From Parus major (lineage: Eukaryota > Chordata > Aves > Passeriformes > Paridae), in NCBI RefSeq assembly GCF_001522545.3, contig NC_031799.1:46815929-46879928 (forward strand): a stretch of 64,000 bases of DNA, read 5' to 3'. Positions 38,301 to 48,300 of this stretch are shown one piece after another. The stretch's first letter is position 1. Every line of letters starts with the position of its first letter. Below the pieces are notes generated by a model. It did not search any database. It was not told the DNA's origin and saw only the letters and a list, made by a program, of their open reading frames with translations. The position numbers were made by a program, and so were the translations under genes.

Positions 38301-40500
38301 CAAAATGCCATAAAATAAAGAATCTGAAGTTAAACCTGTTCTCTGATGCATCTACCACTGCAAAAAAAGTCTCCTTATCACAACTCTGATAATTCTCATT
38401 TCCTTACGACATGTTGTAAGTTGCACTACAGGACACATTTTTCAGATACAGCTAATTGCATATTTAAGTGGTATCTGCAAATCATGTGCAAGCATGAACC
38501 AAAACAGACATGCTACAAATAACTACAATTTTACAGCTAACTCAGCTAACAGAGCACTATCATCTCGTGCCCACTTAAACCTGCACTGTTGGACTGGTAT
38601 TGTGGGAGCTGATTCAGAGGGTGCTGTTGTGGTGTTTAAGTGTCCTGCTGAAGATGATAAAAATCTGACACAGAAAGCAAGTATCTCAGTTTCTGCCATA
38701 TCCTACATCATGTAAACATGTATCAATGGATAAAACGGTAGCTACACTGTGAATTATGAATTGATTACTTCATTCTTTACCTAGTCTCAGCAATATCCTG
38801 CTTCTGTAAGACTCTCCCGCAGATCCTTTTCTGCTGGGAGCTCACTCAGCAAATTTTAGAGGATCCAGGCTGTGGACAAGCAAACAGTCATTTCAATTCC
38901 AGTTCTTTCTTTTCTTATATAACATAAGTATATGTTCTGTCTTTAGTCATTCTCAAGGCTATCACAAAAAATCAGCTTGTATGCCCAGAGAATGGAGACT
39001 AGCCACAGCTCAGGATGCAATGAGTGCACAATTGGCTCCTAAAGAAATTATTAGTGTTACTCTTTTCTCTGAATTTCCTCAGTACTGTTGAGTCTTTCCT
39101 GCCATGTTACCTGTTTTGTGCTCAGATTGCAGAGTAGGATGTCTCCAGCTGCTGTAGCAACACACACACTCTCCTGCTCTGGAAGATCTTCGACACCCAC
39201 AATGCAGCCACTTCCATCTTCAGGCAAGAACCCATCCACAGTCAGGGAGACTTCTCTTGACACCTTGATACAGAAAGGCCAATGATTTACTAATTACACA
39301 CCATCTCACTGGGATTTTTTCAGAAACGACAGAGTAAAGCCATAGGTATATTTTATCCTACTGCAGTTACAAAAAGCATTAGAGAGTAGAAGAGAGTGTG
39401 TGAAAGGCACCATAAAAAAAGCCAGCTTGCAAGTACTTATCTTCACTTATCCACAGGAAACTGTGAAGATCCTCTTAGGGTAAAGGTGATAGAAGACAAT
39501 GAGAAAACTCATACATGGAAGCAAACAATACACAACTTCCAATTTGCCCTGCTAATTGTCTTACAACACCCTTTTCATACTTCACCACAGTATCAACATT
39601 AAGAGGTGCATGGGTGGGTGTTTAAAGTGTCACACTGCTCTTAATGGAGCATGCAGACTTCTTAGACACAGCATAAAACAATTTCTAAGGAAAATCATTT
39701 GGATGGTTAAGGGGACAGCAATGTCTGAAAATTAAACTCCTGGAAAGCCCCAAAGTTTTTTTGTCAGTTAATTTCAGAACTAAATGTACTGAAGAAGTTA
39801 GATACTTCAGAGTTGCATTGAGAAGAAAGCAACCCCACTCTAACCCAGGAATTCTTAAGTCAATAGCATTTTATAACTTTAGCGGAATGTTGGGGTTTTC
39901 CCCCTCCTAGTGCAAAGTTCCAAAAACTTTCTCTTGTACTCTTCACTATCTCTTTGCCTGCTTGGCTCTGTTTTGTGAACTTGTCCGGATGCAACAATTC
40001 GCCAGGTCGTGCTTAAGACTAAACCATATGAATGACACGCGTCTAACACAGCCACGCTCTTAAAAAGGCAGATTTAGTATTTTAGAAGCACAAAAAGCAT
40101 CTTCAGCCACCAAGATCACCCAGCAGCGGCTTCCACGGGGCCGTAAGAAAGCAGCAAGCGGCGGCGGGGAGCAGCGGGAGGGTCCAAGAACCCGCAGACA
40201 GCGCGGCGAAAGGGGAGCCTCATCAGGAGACGAGTTCCTGGCGAGCTCCCGCTGGCGGAGGCACAAACGCTTCAATCCAGCTTTGCGACCGAAGCCGACC
40301 CCAACACGCCGGCAAGCCCCAGAACCCTGCCCCGCAGCCGCGGCTCTCACCGAGTCCCCGGCGGGGCGCAGCTCCACGAGCCCGTACTGGGAGCCCACGA
40401 GAACCACGCCGGGCTCGGCGCCGAGGCAGAAGCACTGCGGGGTGCCCGTGGCGGCGGTGGAGCGGCACCCACCGGCCCGCAGCAGCCGCAGGTTCCTCAT
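8381..40500 (-). CDS. ELP1: Elongator complex scaffold subunit ELP1 (IKAP), complete, 36 coding exons
   Basis: ELP1 is the largest Elongator subunit. It dimerises and scaffolds the ELP2/ELP3 core that modifies wobble uridine of tRNAs. The protein starts MRNLRLL and ends LHLLQ. Exons total 4005 nt, 1334 codons, against 1332 in human. Expected layout: two WD40 propellers to about residue 710, TPR helices, C-terminal dimerisation region, and a basic nuclear-localisation/tRNA-binding patch near 1193-1206 ([13 protein letters not shown]). Exons in coding order: 40351-40500, 39111-39263, 37430-37511, 35418-35498, 34969-35054, 33514-33613, 32540-32630, 31594-31717, 30897-30987, 29617-29847, 29187-29357, 28481-28580, 27675-27857, 26767-26873, 26194-26297, 25366-25419, 25161-25266, 24370-24485, 23584-23657, 22902-22980, 22563-22642, 21577-21717, 20422-20507, 19259-19407, 18291-18414, 17770-17867, 16457-16658, 15431-15492, 14844-14906, 14666-14726, 13957-14070, 13201-13312, 11936-12063, 11404-11558, 10326-10404, 8381-8448. 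Every junction keeps phase, all acceptors are AG, and one donor is GC. No disabling lesion was seen. Confidence 0.97.
9189..9796 (+). mobile_element. Solo LTR in the last ELP1 intron
   Basis: A 608-base unit begins TGTAGGA and ends TCCTACA, perfect 7-base inverted termini as in an LTR. It has a TATA-like box (GGTTATATAAGC, about 9507-9518) and a polyadenylation hexamer (AATAAA, about 9720-9725) in plus orientation, preceded by a CT-rich run at about 9691-9710. Flanking bases are GAGGA and TAGGA, four of five matching, suggestive of a 5-base target duplication. No internal viral sequence is attached, so it is a solo LTR. It lies antisense to ELP1 between the last two coding exons. Confidence 0.75.
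22643..22901 (-). other. ELP1: GC-AG intron in ELP1
   Basis: The exon ending at 22902 reads AATCCCAAG followed by GCAAGT instead of GT. The next exon starts after TTTCAG at 22642 with GTATTTCTGG. Only this junction keeps the conserved protein (DHNPK then VFLEN). AAG|GCAAGT is the classic consensus of the rare GC-AG class of U2 introns. The intron is 259 bases. Confidence 0.85.
23584..23657 (-). other. ELP1: ELP1 exon orthologous to human exon 20 (familial dysautonomia exon)
   Basis: This 74-nt exon encodes [18 protein letters not shown] and on to the codon shared with the next exon. Human exon 20, whose donor carries the common familial dysautonomia change at position +6, has the same coding content and, as I recall, the same 74-nt length. 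Here the exon ends GACAG and the donor reads GTAAAT, with T at +6. It is the 19th coding exon because human exon 1 is non-coding. Confidence 0.85.
30154..30770 (+). mobile_element. Solo ERVL-type LTR, avian, in an ELP1 intron
   Basis: The unit starts around TGTTCTGCTTGTTTTGG and includes GTTAATTTTCTTCA, then TGTGTTTTGGATTTGTGCTG, a pattern I recognise from a widespread avian ERVL LTR. It runs to the GGTTAAACCATGACA terminus at 30770. The CCCAAGTAACCATTAC and GGAGATGGTTGAACACCTGC blocks are also typical of it. The left edge could instead be 30164. No clear target duplication was seen. It is inserted antisense to ELP1 between the exons at 29617-29847 and 30897-30987. Confidence 0.78.
33962..34446 (+). 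mobile_element. LTR of an ERVL-like element in an ELP1 intron
   Basis: Bounded by TGTTAAAG on the left and CTTTGAACA on the right (near inverted termini). It has a TATA-like stretch (GGTATAAAGATAAAAG, about 34245-34260) and AATAAA at about 34397-34402, both in plus orientation. Flanks ACAAA and ACAAG match in four of five bases. It lies antisense to ELP1 between exons 33514-33613 and 34969-35054. Immediately to the right is a stretch resembling a tRNA-Leu primer-binding site and leader. Confidence 0.6.
34447..34600 (+). repeat. ERV leader remnant with 17-bp direct repeat
   Basis: Directly after the LTR, AAGTGGGACTC resembles the central part of a leucine-tRNA primer-binding site used by ERVL elements. 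It is followed by a purine-rich leader containing a perfect 17-base direct repeat (TTCAGCCCAAAGGAGGC at 34497-34513 and 34548-34564, offset 51). No gag or pol reading follows, so the element appears truncated here. Confidence 0.4.
35765..37005 (+). mobile_element. CR1 LINE 3' fragment in an ELP1 intron
   Basis: A diverged plus-strand copy of the CR1 reverse-transcriptase 3' half. It begins near GGGAACAGTCACCATGG and passes a block encoding a degenerate [11 protein letters not shown] (CR1 reverse-transcriptase FADDTKLG region). It ends with CTCTATGATTCTC, the usual CR1 tail. It has stops in all frames. It is antisense to ELP1 between exons 35418-35498 and 37430-37511. Confidence 0.75.
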
Positions 40501-40740
40501 GGCGGAGGAAGCGAGCGATGGAGGCCAGGTAGCGATGGAGGCCGGGAGCTGCAGCCCTCAGAGCGCCGCCATGTCGCGCAGCGCGGGCGGGCGTGCGCAG
40601 GCGCCGTACGCGGTGTCGCGCTCGCAGGGCGGAGCGCGGGCCCTCCTTCCCTCCCCGGGCCGTGCGGGAGCGCCGCGCTGAGGGCGGCCGTGGTTGAGGC
40701 GGGAAGTCCGGCGCTGCGTGTCCTGAGCAGCTCGGCTCCC
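40100..40740 (-). promoter_or_regulatory. ELP1: CpG island over ELP1 first coding exon
   Basis: GC- and CpG-rich DNA covers the first coding exon and about 240 bases upstream of the start codon, in sharp contrast to the AT-rich flanks. No TATA box is evident. The leader just before ATG contains two near copies of CCTCCATCGCT. The transcription start and any non-coding first exon (human ELP1 has one) cannot be fixed. Confidence 0.7.
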
Positions 40741-40754
40741 TGTGAGCCTGCACA

Positions 40755-41310
40755 AATAACAGAATCACCGTGTCTGGAGGAGAGCTTTAAGGTCATCCAG
40801 TCCAACCATTTCCCCCAGCACTGCCACTGTAACCTTTACACCACATCTCCAGATCCAGATGGTTAAACACAAGGGATGGGGACCTCCACCGCCTCCCAGG
40901 GAAACCTATTCCAGTGCCTGAGCACCCTGACAGTGATAATTTTTTTTCTAATGTTTAATCTGAATGTCCCGTGTCTCAGATTAAGGCCATTTCCTCTTGT
41001 CCTCTCGCTGCAGGCAGGACAGGAGAGACAGACCCCCACAACACTACCCCCTCCTCTCAGGAGTTGTAGAGAGCAATGGGGTCACCCTGAGCCTCCTCCT
41101 CTGGAGACTAAACAACCCCAGCTCCCTCAGCCAGTTCTCATAAGACATGTTTTCTGGTCCTTCCGTGATCCTTGTTCCCTTCTCTGAACATGCTCCAGCA
41201 CATCAATGTCCTTTTCAGAGTGAGTGGCCCAGAACTGGACACATGATGTGCAACCTTGCCAGAGCCAGTGGGATGACAGTGGGAGGAGAATGATTCTTTT
41301 GGAGTCATTT
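40755..41310 (-). mobile_element. CR1 LINE 3' fragment, minus strand
   Basis: Reads as the reverse complement of CR1. The left end has the CR1 tail (ACAGAATCACC...AGGTCATCCAGTCCAACCAT), then GGCCATTTCCTCTTGTCCT and the GGAGACTAAACAACCCCAGCTCCCTCAG block. It starts immediately upstream of the ELP1 CpG island. Confidence 0.85.
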
Positions 41311-41559
41311 GTGCACTAACCAGCTGAAGAACTCCAGCTGAGACTTCTAAGGCACTTACAGACAAGCCTTCACATAGGTTAGTGCTGCCATGATGCCACA
41401 GCTGTCACACTCTGCCACGTCCCTCCAGTTGTGGCAGAGGGGGAGAAGGTAGTTCAGCCTTCAGGGGGAAGAAGAACTTCTTGCAACCACAGTTATACCC
41501 TTCACACTTCCCCCTTTTCCTAGTGGAGCTTTACTCCCATCAGTCAGTACTGATGACAT

Positions 41560-42035
41560 TTAAGAAATACAAGGAGCTATTGGAGAAGGTCCAGTGGAGG
41601 CGACAAAGATGATTTGGGGATTGAAGCTTCTCTCTTATGAGGAGAGACTGTGGGAGCTTGGCCTTTTTAGTCCAGAGAAAACTGAGAGAAGACCTCATCA
41701 AATATACAAATATTTAAAATGCAGGTGCCAAGAAGATGGTGCCAGACTCTTTTCAGTAGTGCCCAGTGACAGGATGAGAAGAAATGGCCATAAATAAAAC
41801 ACAAGAACTTCCACCTCAGCATGAGGAAGAACTTCTTTATGTTGAAGTTGGCAGAGGAAGTTGGAACAGGCTGCCCAGGGAGGTTGTGGAGTTTCTGCCT
41901 CCGGAGACATCAAAATCCTCAATGCATTCTGCTCTAGGTGATCCTCCCTTGGCAGGGATGGTTGGACTAGATGGTCTCCAGAGATCACTTACAACCCTAA
42001 CAATTCTGTGATTCTTTGTGATTCTGTGATCCAGT
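41560..42035 (+). mobile_element. CR1 LINE 3' fragment, plus strand
   Basis: A plus-strand CR1 tail: TCTCTTATGAGGAGAGACTGTGGGAGCTTGG, GGAACAGGCTGCCCAGGGAGGTTGTGGAGT, then GGATGGTTGGACTAGATGGTC. It ends in repeated ATTCTGTGATTCT-type octamers. Sequence differs from the minus-strand copy nearby, so it is a different insertion and probably a different subfamily. Confidence 0.87.
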
Positions 42036-42869
42036 CTAATGGCCAAATACCAAGAAAAGACCAATTTGAGATAAATTGGTTTTGTCTATGGCAATCTGTA
42101 AATTTTGTATGCTGTAATCAGCTTTATGTGCTCTACAGTTTGGCATTTTAAGCCACTGCAAAGATGGGCTATTTAGACACCTGGACAGGTTTGCTTTTTG
42201 CTGTTCTGGTATTAAACTTGGCTAAAGTCAGTAATAAAACTCAGTAAAACTTGCTAAACTCAGAGAGGGGTATTTTTAGAGACCAGTGGAAAAGCCACAG
42301 CTATCATTGCACATGAGAAAAATTAAAGCCACCCAGATTCCTTATTCTTGGGATAAAGGCATAAGAAGTGCCTTCCCGGGCCAGTACAGCATCTGCCAAG
42401 GCCAGCAGTGCCTGGCTGCACTTGGTAGGCTGAAAGGCAGCTGTCAGAGAGCTCATGAACCTGGCTGTGCTGTGCACCTTGTTCCCTGTGCCCCCAAGAC
42501 CTGCCCTACTTCCTTAGGGTGGTCTGACACACCTATTCCTCGCAGTACCTTTTCCAGAGGCTTCCTCCTTTGTCGCAGCTTGATCCTATCGGCCTCCAGT
42601 GTCCCAAGTCACCATTTTACCCTGTGAAATGTGCTTGACTGAGCTGAATTGCCCCAGCTGACTGTACAGCCGCGGCTCTCGCAGCACGTCTGCATCCACC
42701 ACCCGGTGGTTTTGCAGCTCTGGAGAGAAGTTCTCTCATGGCAGATGGCACTTGCTGGTCCTGTCTAGCTCACGAGCGGTGCCCCTCTGCCTGCTTGCTT
42801 TCCGCGGGTCACATCACCTTGAAAAATAATTTTCTTCCCGAAACCCGTCTGAAATGCCCTATATTGTTG

Positions 42870-43340
42870 TTGTTATTTTTCCCGCGGCTGCAGCTGACGT
42901 CCCACACCGCGCTGCCCTCTCGCTCCGCCGCCCCGTCCCCGCCGCCGTCCCGGGGCCGGCCGGGCCCCGCCCCGCCCCGCCGGCACCGCCGCAGACCGGC
43001 CCGGCAGGAAGCGCGGGGCGGCGGCCACCGCAGGTATTCCCGGCTTTCCGCGCCGCCACTCCGGCCCCCCTCCCAAAATCCCCGACCGGCGAGCGGCTCG
43101 GATGCCCCCCCGCCCCAGCCGGGCGCTGGTACAAGCAGTGCCAGGCTCAGGCCAGCCCCGTGCCAGGCTCCGGCCGCCGTCGCTGGTACCCCGTGCGGTG
43201 CAGCTGGGCTGGGCGCCGCTTCTGCGGCGCTGCGGGAGGCTCGGGGAGGGGCGGTGGGGGCTGCCTTGTGCTGATCGCACCAGCAGCTCCGGAAAGGTTT
43301 ATGCAGGGTCCACCCTGATCCGTTTTTATTGGTGAGTCAG
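42870..43340 (+). promoter_or_regulatory. TBC1D2: CpG island, probable TBC1D2 promoter and first exon
   Basis: A dense CpG island with many CCGCC/GGCCGG motifs sits about 2 kb upstream of the first TBC1D2 coding exon and 2.4 kb from the ELP1 start. A good donor (TTATTG|GTGAGTCAG, cut after 43331) could end a non-coding first exon. A second donor (AAGGAG|GTGAGA, after 43545) lies downstream. Strand and assignment to TBC1D2 are inferred from proximity and the absence of any other gene. Confidence 0.5.
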
Positions 43341-45309
43341 TGTCAAGGTAGTTTTCGGGTAAATATATCTTTCAGACAGCTCCGCGGCAGCGACTGAATC
43401 GAAGAAAACCTGGGACAGACGCTAGTTTTCTGTTGCTGTTGGATTTGTTGGAGGCTGTGGGTACCTGCTTGGTGGTGCTTGCAGCAATAGCTCTATGCCA
43501 GGAGACGGTGACTTCCAGGAGCTCCTCTCTACTTCCATTAAGGAGGTGAGATCCTATCTAGAGGTCTTTGCAGCTCTGACATGATTCCTTATTACTTGGT
43601 TCTTAAACCTAATGCTTGCCAAATAACCTAAATTAAATTACCTAAAATGCTTACTTGGTCCTGTTCATGGTGTGGAAACATGGACCATCACCCTGGCAAG
43701 AAGCAGAAGTGTGATGGAATCTTCAGAGGATACAGAAGATACTTACACTGGTACTGACATAAAAGCCCCGGCATCTATTTGAGAAAGTTGAAAGTGTTTG
43801 TTTCTTCTGATATTTTCTTTGTAACAAGTAAAATTAACTTGGAAATGAAGTTTTTTTGTGTGTTTCAGAAGCTTAGTTCCTGTGACACTTTCTCAAGGAG
43901 TGCTTGTTGTTGGCATTTGTGAATGTGTTCAGTATATGATCCACAGCGTCATGGGAGTGAACCAAAAGAATTTAAGTAGCTTTTCACAAAAAGTGATTAT
44001 TGATAGTTGTCTGTAAAGCTGATGTGGGAACAGGAGGGGGCAGCAATAAACATGATGTGCCATAGTCAGCGCTAAACCTTCTTTCAGTCATGAGAACAAA
44101 TTGTTCCTAAGAGCAGAGGAAAGAGATCGGCTTGGGAAACATCTCATTGTGCTCCATTGTATTATCTCATTGACATGTCATACAGCTGGATGTTGTGTTG
44201 AATAGTTTTGTGTCTGTAGTTGGATTCAGAGTAACTTAACACTGCAGTAGTTTATTTTCTCACATGTTTGCTTCAGCTATGTTAGTGCTTGGAACTGGAA
44301 TTTCAAAAAATGCAAGAAGTTATTTATAGATACTTTTCTGGAGTGTTGTTAGCTTTCTTTATACAGGAGCTTTGGGTATCTGCAGTTCTGAGCAAAAAAT
44401 CACACCTGTCATATGCTTAAGCACTTGAAAAAAATGCTTGGAAACATGGCAAAATTACCATCCTTACATAAAGAAAAGATTACCTGAATGTGGGCCTATA
44501 CAGCTGGCTACAGCTTTTACATCTGAGAGAGAAGCTGAACTTGAGATTTACAAAGATCCCTTCCAGCCTGAGTTTTATCTTTTCCTTTTATACTTCTGGG
44601 ACTCAGGTGGTTACTTTGATCACTAAAACAATCAAGTCTTTTTTGCAACAATCACAGAATTACTTTCTCTGGTGCATAATCTGTCATATGAATCCATCCT
44701 ACTGGATGAAGAACTAACACGTAATATGCAGGCATTTTAACAACTATAGTCAGCTGACACAAATTATTCATAAGGATGCTGCATAACGCTGGATTTTCCT
44801 CCAGAGGCCATGGTTTAAAATATTAGTTGGACATTCAGTGTGAATACCAGGACACACTTACCTGCCATTCCTTGACCTGACTATGTGCCTACCTCCAGAC
44901 CTTGTAATCTTGCCATGCTTTCTGCAGCTGTTCCTTAACATTAAGTACCAAATGCCCCAGTTATTGCTATTGATTTGGTGTGCCCACAGGCTATAGTTAT
45001 TTTTCACACAAGAGATTATGGCTGTTTCTTGGCTGCTAGTCCACCCTAGTTTAGGAATGAAAAAGGGAGAAAACAGGTATTAGAGGTCATCTGAGCAGAG
45101 GAGGGCAGGGAGCAATGACCAAAAGTAAAGTTGGAGACCTTGGCTGGGTAGTTTGAAAGCTGTGAAGTATTTTTTTTTTTTGTCATGTGTCAGACCTGAG
45201 CTTGTTCCTTCCTTTTCTATTGTCTGCAGGTTCTATAAAAGTAATTATATAATTGGGATTGGCTTATTTACCTAGAGAATTTCCTGTTTCAGTCTATTTC
45301 CTTAAAGAG
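43341..45309 (+). other. TBC1D2: Probable TBC1D2 5' intron
   Basis: No conserved coding block is visible. A pyrimidine-rich acceptor (CTATTGTCTGCAG, exon from 45230) precedes the start codon, with an in-frame TAA at 45250-45252. The TBC1D2 leader therefore probably enters the coding exon there or at the second AG (exon from 45293). A poly-T run lies at about 45169-45181. Confidence 0.45.
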
Positions 45310-48300
45310 ATGAAGAAAGGACCAGAAAGTGGAGCATGTACCCTTGCTGCTCCAGGTGATTTAGTGGAGTCAGATCCAGACATTAACAGCAGCAATGGAA
45401 CCTCAGCAAGAGAGAAAGACATCCTTCCTTCTCCTGGAGAACAGGAAAATGTACCACTGAAGAACAGCACAGAAACATCCAGAAAAAAACTTTGTGGCTA
45501 TTTAAATAAGTTGGGCATCAAGGGGCCAATCAAGACCTGGAAGTCTCGCTGGTTCTTTTATGATGAAAACAAATGTCGCTTACTATACTACAGAACTGCC
45601 CAGGACATTAATCCCTTGGGGTCTATTGATCTCTCCTGTGCCAGCTTTGACTGCAAAATGGAAAATGGGGAAGGAGTTTTTGAGATCAGAACACCAAGCA
45701 GAGCTTTTATTCTGAAGGTAATGAAAAATTCCCAGTCAGAAGAGACAAATCTGTACTAAGGTATCTCTTAGCTTGAGTTTCATCTAAGTCCTCCTAGCTT
45801 GGATTGCTAAATTGGACCTAAATTACTTGCATTGCTTTGGCAAGTCTGGGAGTCCTTACTTGTGAGATGGCTGTTGTTTAACAGAGTAGGAATAAAAGCC
45901 TAACTGTGTGCTAAATTAAAGTAACTGAGGAGTCCTGTAGTCCACATGTAATTTACTGAACAGAAATGAACTCCCCTGTCTAAAGTGGTTGCTCCAGGAG
46001 GATTCTTTGCTAGACTTTTAGTTCTGTATAAGTCATTGTTAAAAAGTTCTGGGGATGCTTTCTGTCTAAAATGGTTGTGACATTTCTGCTTAGTCTTGGA
46101 CTGTAATAAACCAAAACACATTTAAAATTAGGTCAGTGGTCCACTGAGAAGGCCATATTGAAGATTTACTCTGTCCTCCCAAATCAGTGTTAGGACCAGA
46201 GGACACAGATACAACATAGGCTGGATGCAGCTGACCTTTTTTTCTGTTGGCTTGCGCAGGAGAGTGGTGGTCATCTCCTCAGGATGTGTCTTATGTTGAT
46301 GAGATGATTCCACTCCCTTTCCTGTTTTGTGTTATGTTAGGCAATCAGCAAACAGGCAATGATGTACTGGCTGCAGCAGCTGCAAATGAGACGTTGGGAA
46401 TTTTGCAACACTCAGAGCAGATTTCCTGTGGGCAGCACACAGCTCGTGAATGAACCTCTGGCTGGAAGAACAAGTAGGTGTTGCACAGTCTTTCTTTTGC
46501 TTTCAGTCCCCTGGTGATGAATGGCGTTCCTCATCTGGAAGTGGGTAGAAGTTTTGGCCAGGCTTTTAAATGCAGGTGCCAGCTATCAGGGCTTTGCCAA
46601 TGTTTGACAGTTCTGCCTTATTATGTATGGAAGTGAGTAAGCTGCCTCCTAATCCACAGCATATGTTTGGAGATTTTCAGGTGTCTTGTGATCATCTTAA
46701 TTTTCCTCACACATGTGAAATATGCACATTTGATATATCACTCTTGTAAGGCTCTGATATTTAGAGCAAAGTGTTTTTTCCAGCAGTGGGCTGAAGATGT
46801 CCATTCCAGAAGTGGTAATAGACAGGTCAGTGGATCAGGGGATCCACTGTTACCTGTTTAGTAATGACTAGATGCACATTTTGTTTGAAACAAATAATCC
46901 CCTCCCTAGTAAGTGTCTGCTCTAAAAGGTTCTGGCATCTTGCTACAGCAGGGAAAAATTTGGTAATAAACTGTGCTTGCAGAGTGTTATTCGCACATTA
47001 AAACTATCAAATGTGGTTTTGAATGTGGGAAGAGGACAGCAAACTTCTCCCTCCTTATATCTTTGGGCAGTTAAAGTTTGATTGTTTAAGGTTAGTAATG
47101 CTCATATATGGTTGAAATCACTTGATTGTCATTGAGTAAATAATTCTGTTTGTACATGGAAACTTATGTAATTTGACCTAAAATTAAGGAAGCGTATTCT
47201 GCTGTCCTTGTTCCACCTGACCACTTGAACATGTAATGTATACCTGTAGTAAATCGTTGTGGCTGGCTGGTTACATGAAGGACCCAAAGTCCAATGGAAT
47301 TCTGCCTTGCTTATTTGCTTTTATGTCCTATTTCGTTTTTACATTTATAGATATAGTTGACAATGAAGACTTTCTGCCTCTTGTGAAAACACCAACAGAA
47401 GCAGTGGGTTTAAAGGCAGCATCTTTGCCTGCACCCCAAACATCTACTGCCTTGCAGAACATCTCCCTTAAGCATCCATGGACAGAGATACAGTAAGTGC
47501 ATGAAGAGAACTGCAGTGCAATTGGCATGCTTGCCTGACAGTGTGTGCCTTCTTTGCTTGCCATGTATTGTGTGAAATGGGACTCTTGCCTATGTGTGGG
47601 AAATGTGAAGCACCTTTTTGGAGGCTAGTCCAAGCCAAAGTAAACTTCCTGCAGGTGGGTCTTTCACATCCTCCTGTTCTGATGCATTTCACATAATCTA
47701 GCTTTCTTAGCAAAGATCCTGGTAGCAGACCTAGGACTTGGTTAAGATCTCTTCATAGTGCTTTGCATACCTAGAGTGTGACACATGTGCAAAGCAGTCT
47801 TGCAGAACAGTCTTGGAAGAGCACATGGTCAGGTTCAGCTGTACTCAGTAGGTAGTCATAGAAGCCCATGAGCTCTTTCCATTGGTTTCAATGGACCCCC
47901 TGAGTGTAGTGTATTCTTCAAAACAAGAACTACAGAGAAAAGAAGCTTGAGCCAGTAACATGGCCTAGCTGCACAGCTCACTCTTGCCTGTTGAGTTTGT
48001 TAATATTCCTACTGCCAGCTTCAATCCGCTGTTGCAGTGGGTAGCCCCATCAGGTTAAAAGCTACAAGTCTTGGGCAGTTACAGTTTCACAAAGACAGCC
48101 TCATCAGTATCTCCATAAGTGTTTCCTAGTCACTTATTTACACATAATGAAAATGGGTAACTGGCCATAGGTATGGTAGGCAGCCAGGCACCTGCCAAAT
48201 ATTGTTGGTGTGGAAGTTGCCTGTAGGTTTTTTACCACCACTGCTGCAGCTACAATCTGATGCTTATATGAAGAAAGATCCCCCATGAGACCAGGGTTTC

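Noticed and set aside
40223..40805. Overlapping long open frames in the ELP1 CpG island
   Set aside because: GC-rich DNA has few stops. Only the ATG at 40500 in the minus frame gives conserved ELP1 protein.
42738..43335. Several open frames on both strands in the second CpG island
   Set aside because: Proline, arginine and glycine-rich translations in all frames reflect base composition. No conserved block recognised.
45253..45309. In-frame extension of the TBC1D2 start upstream of ATG 45310
   Set aside because: It has no ATG, follows an in-frame TAA, and the protein from 45310 already matches the human length.
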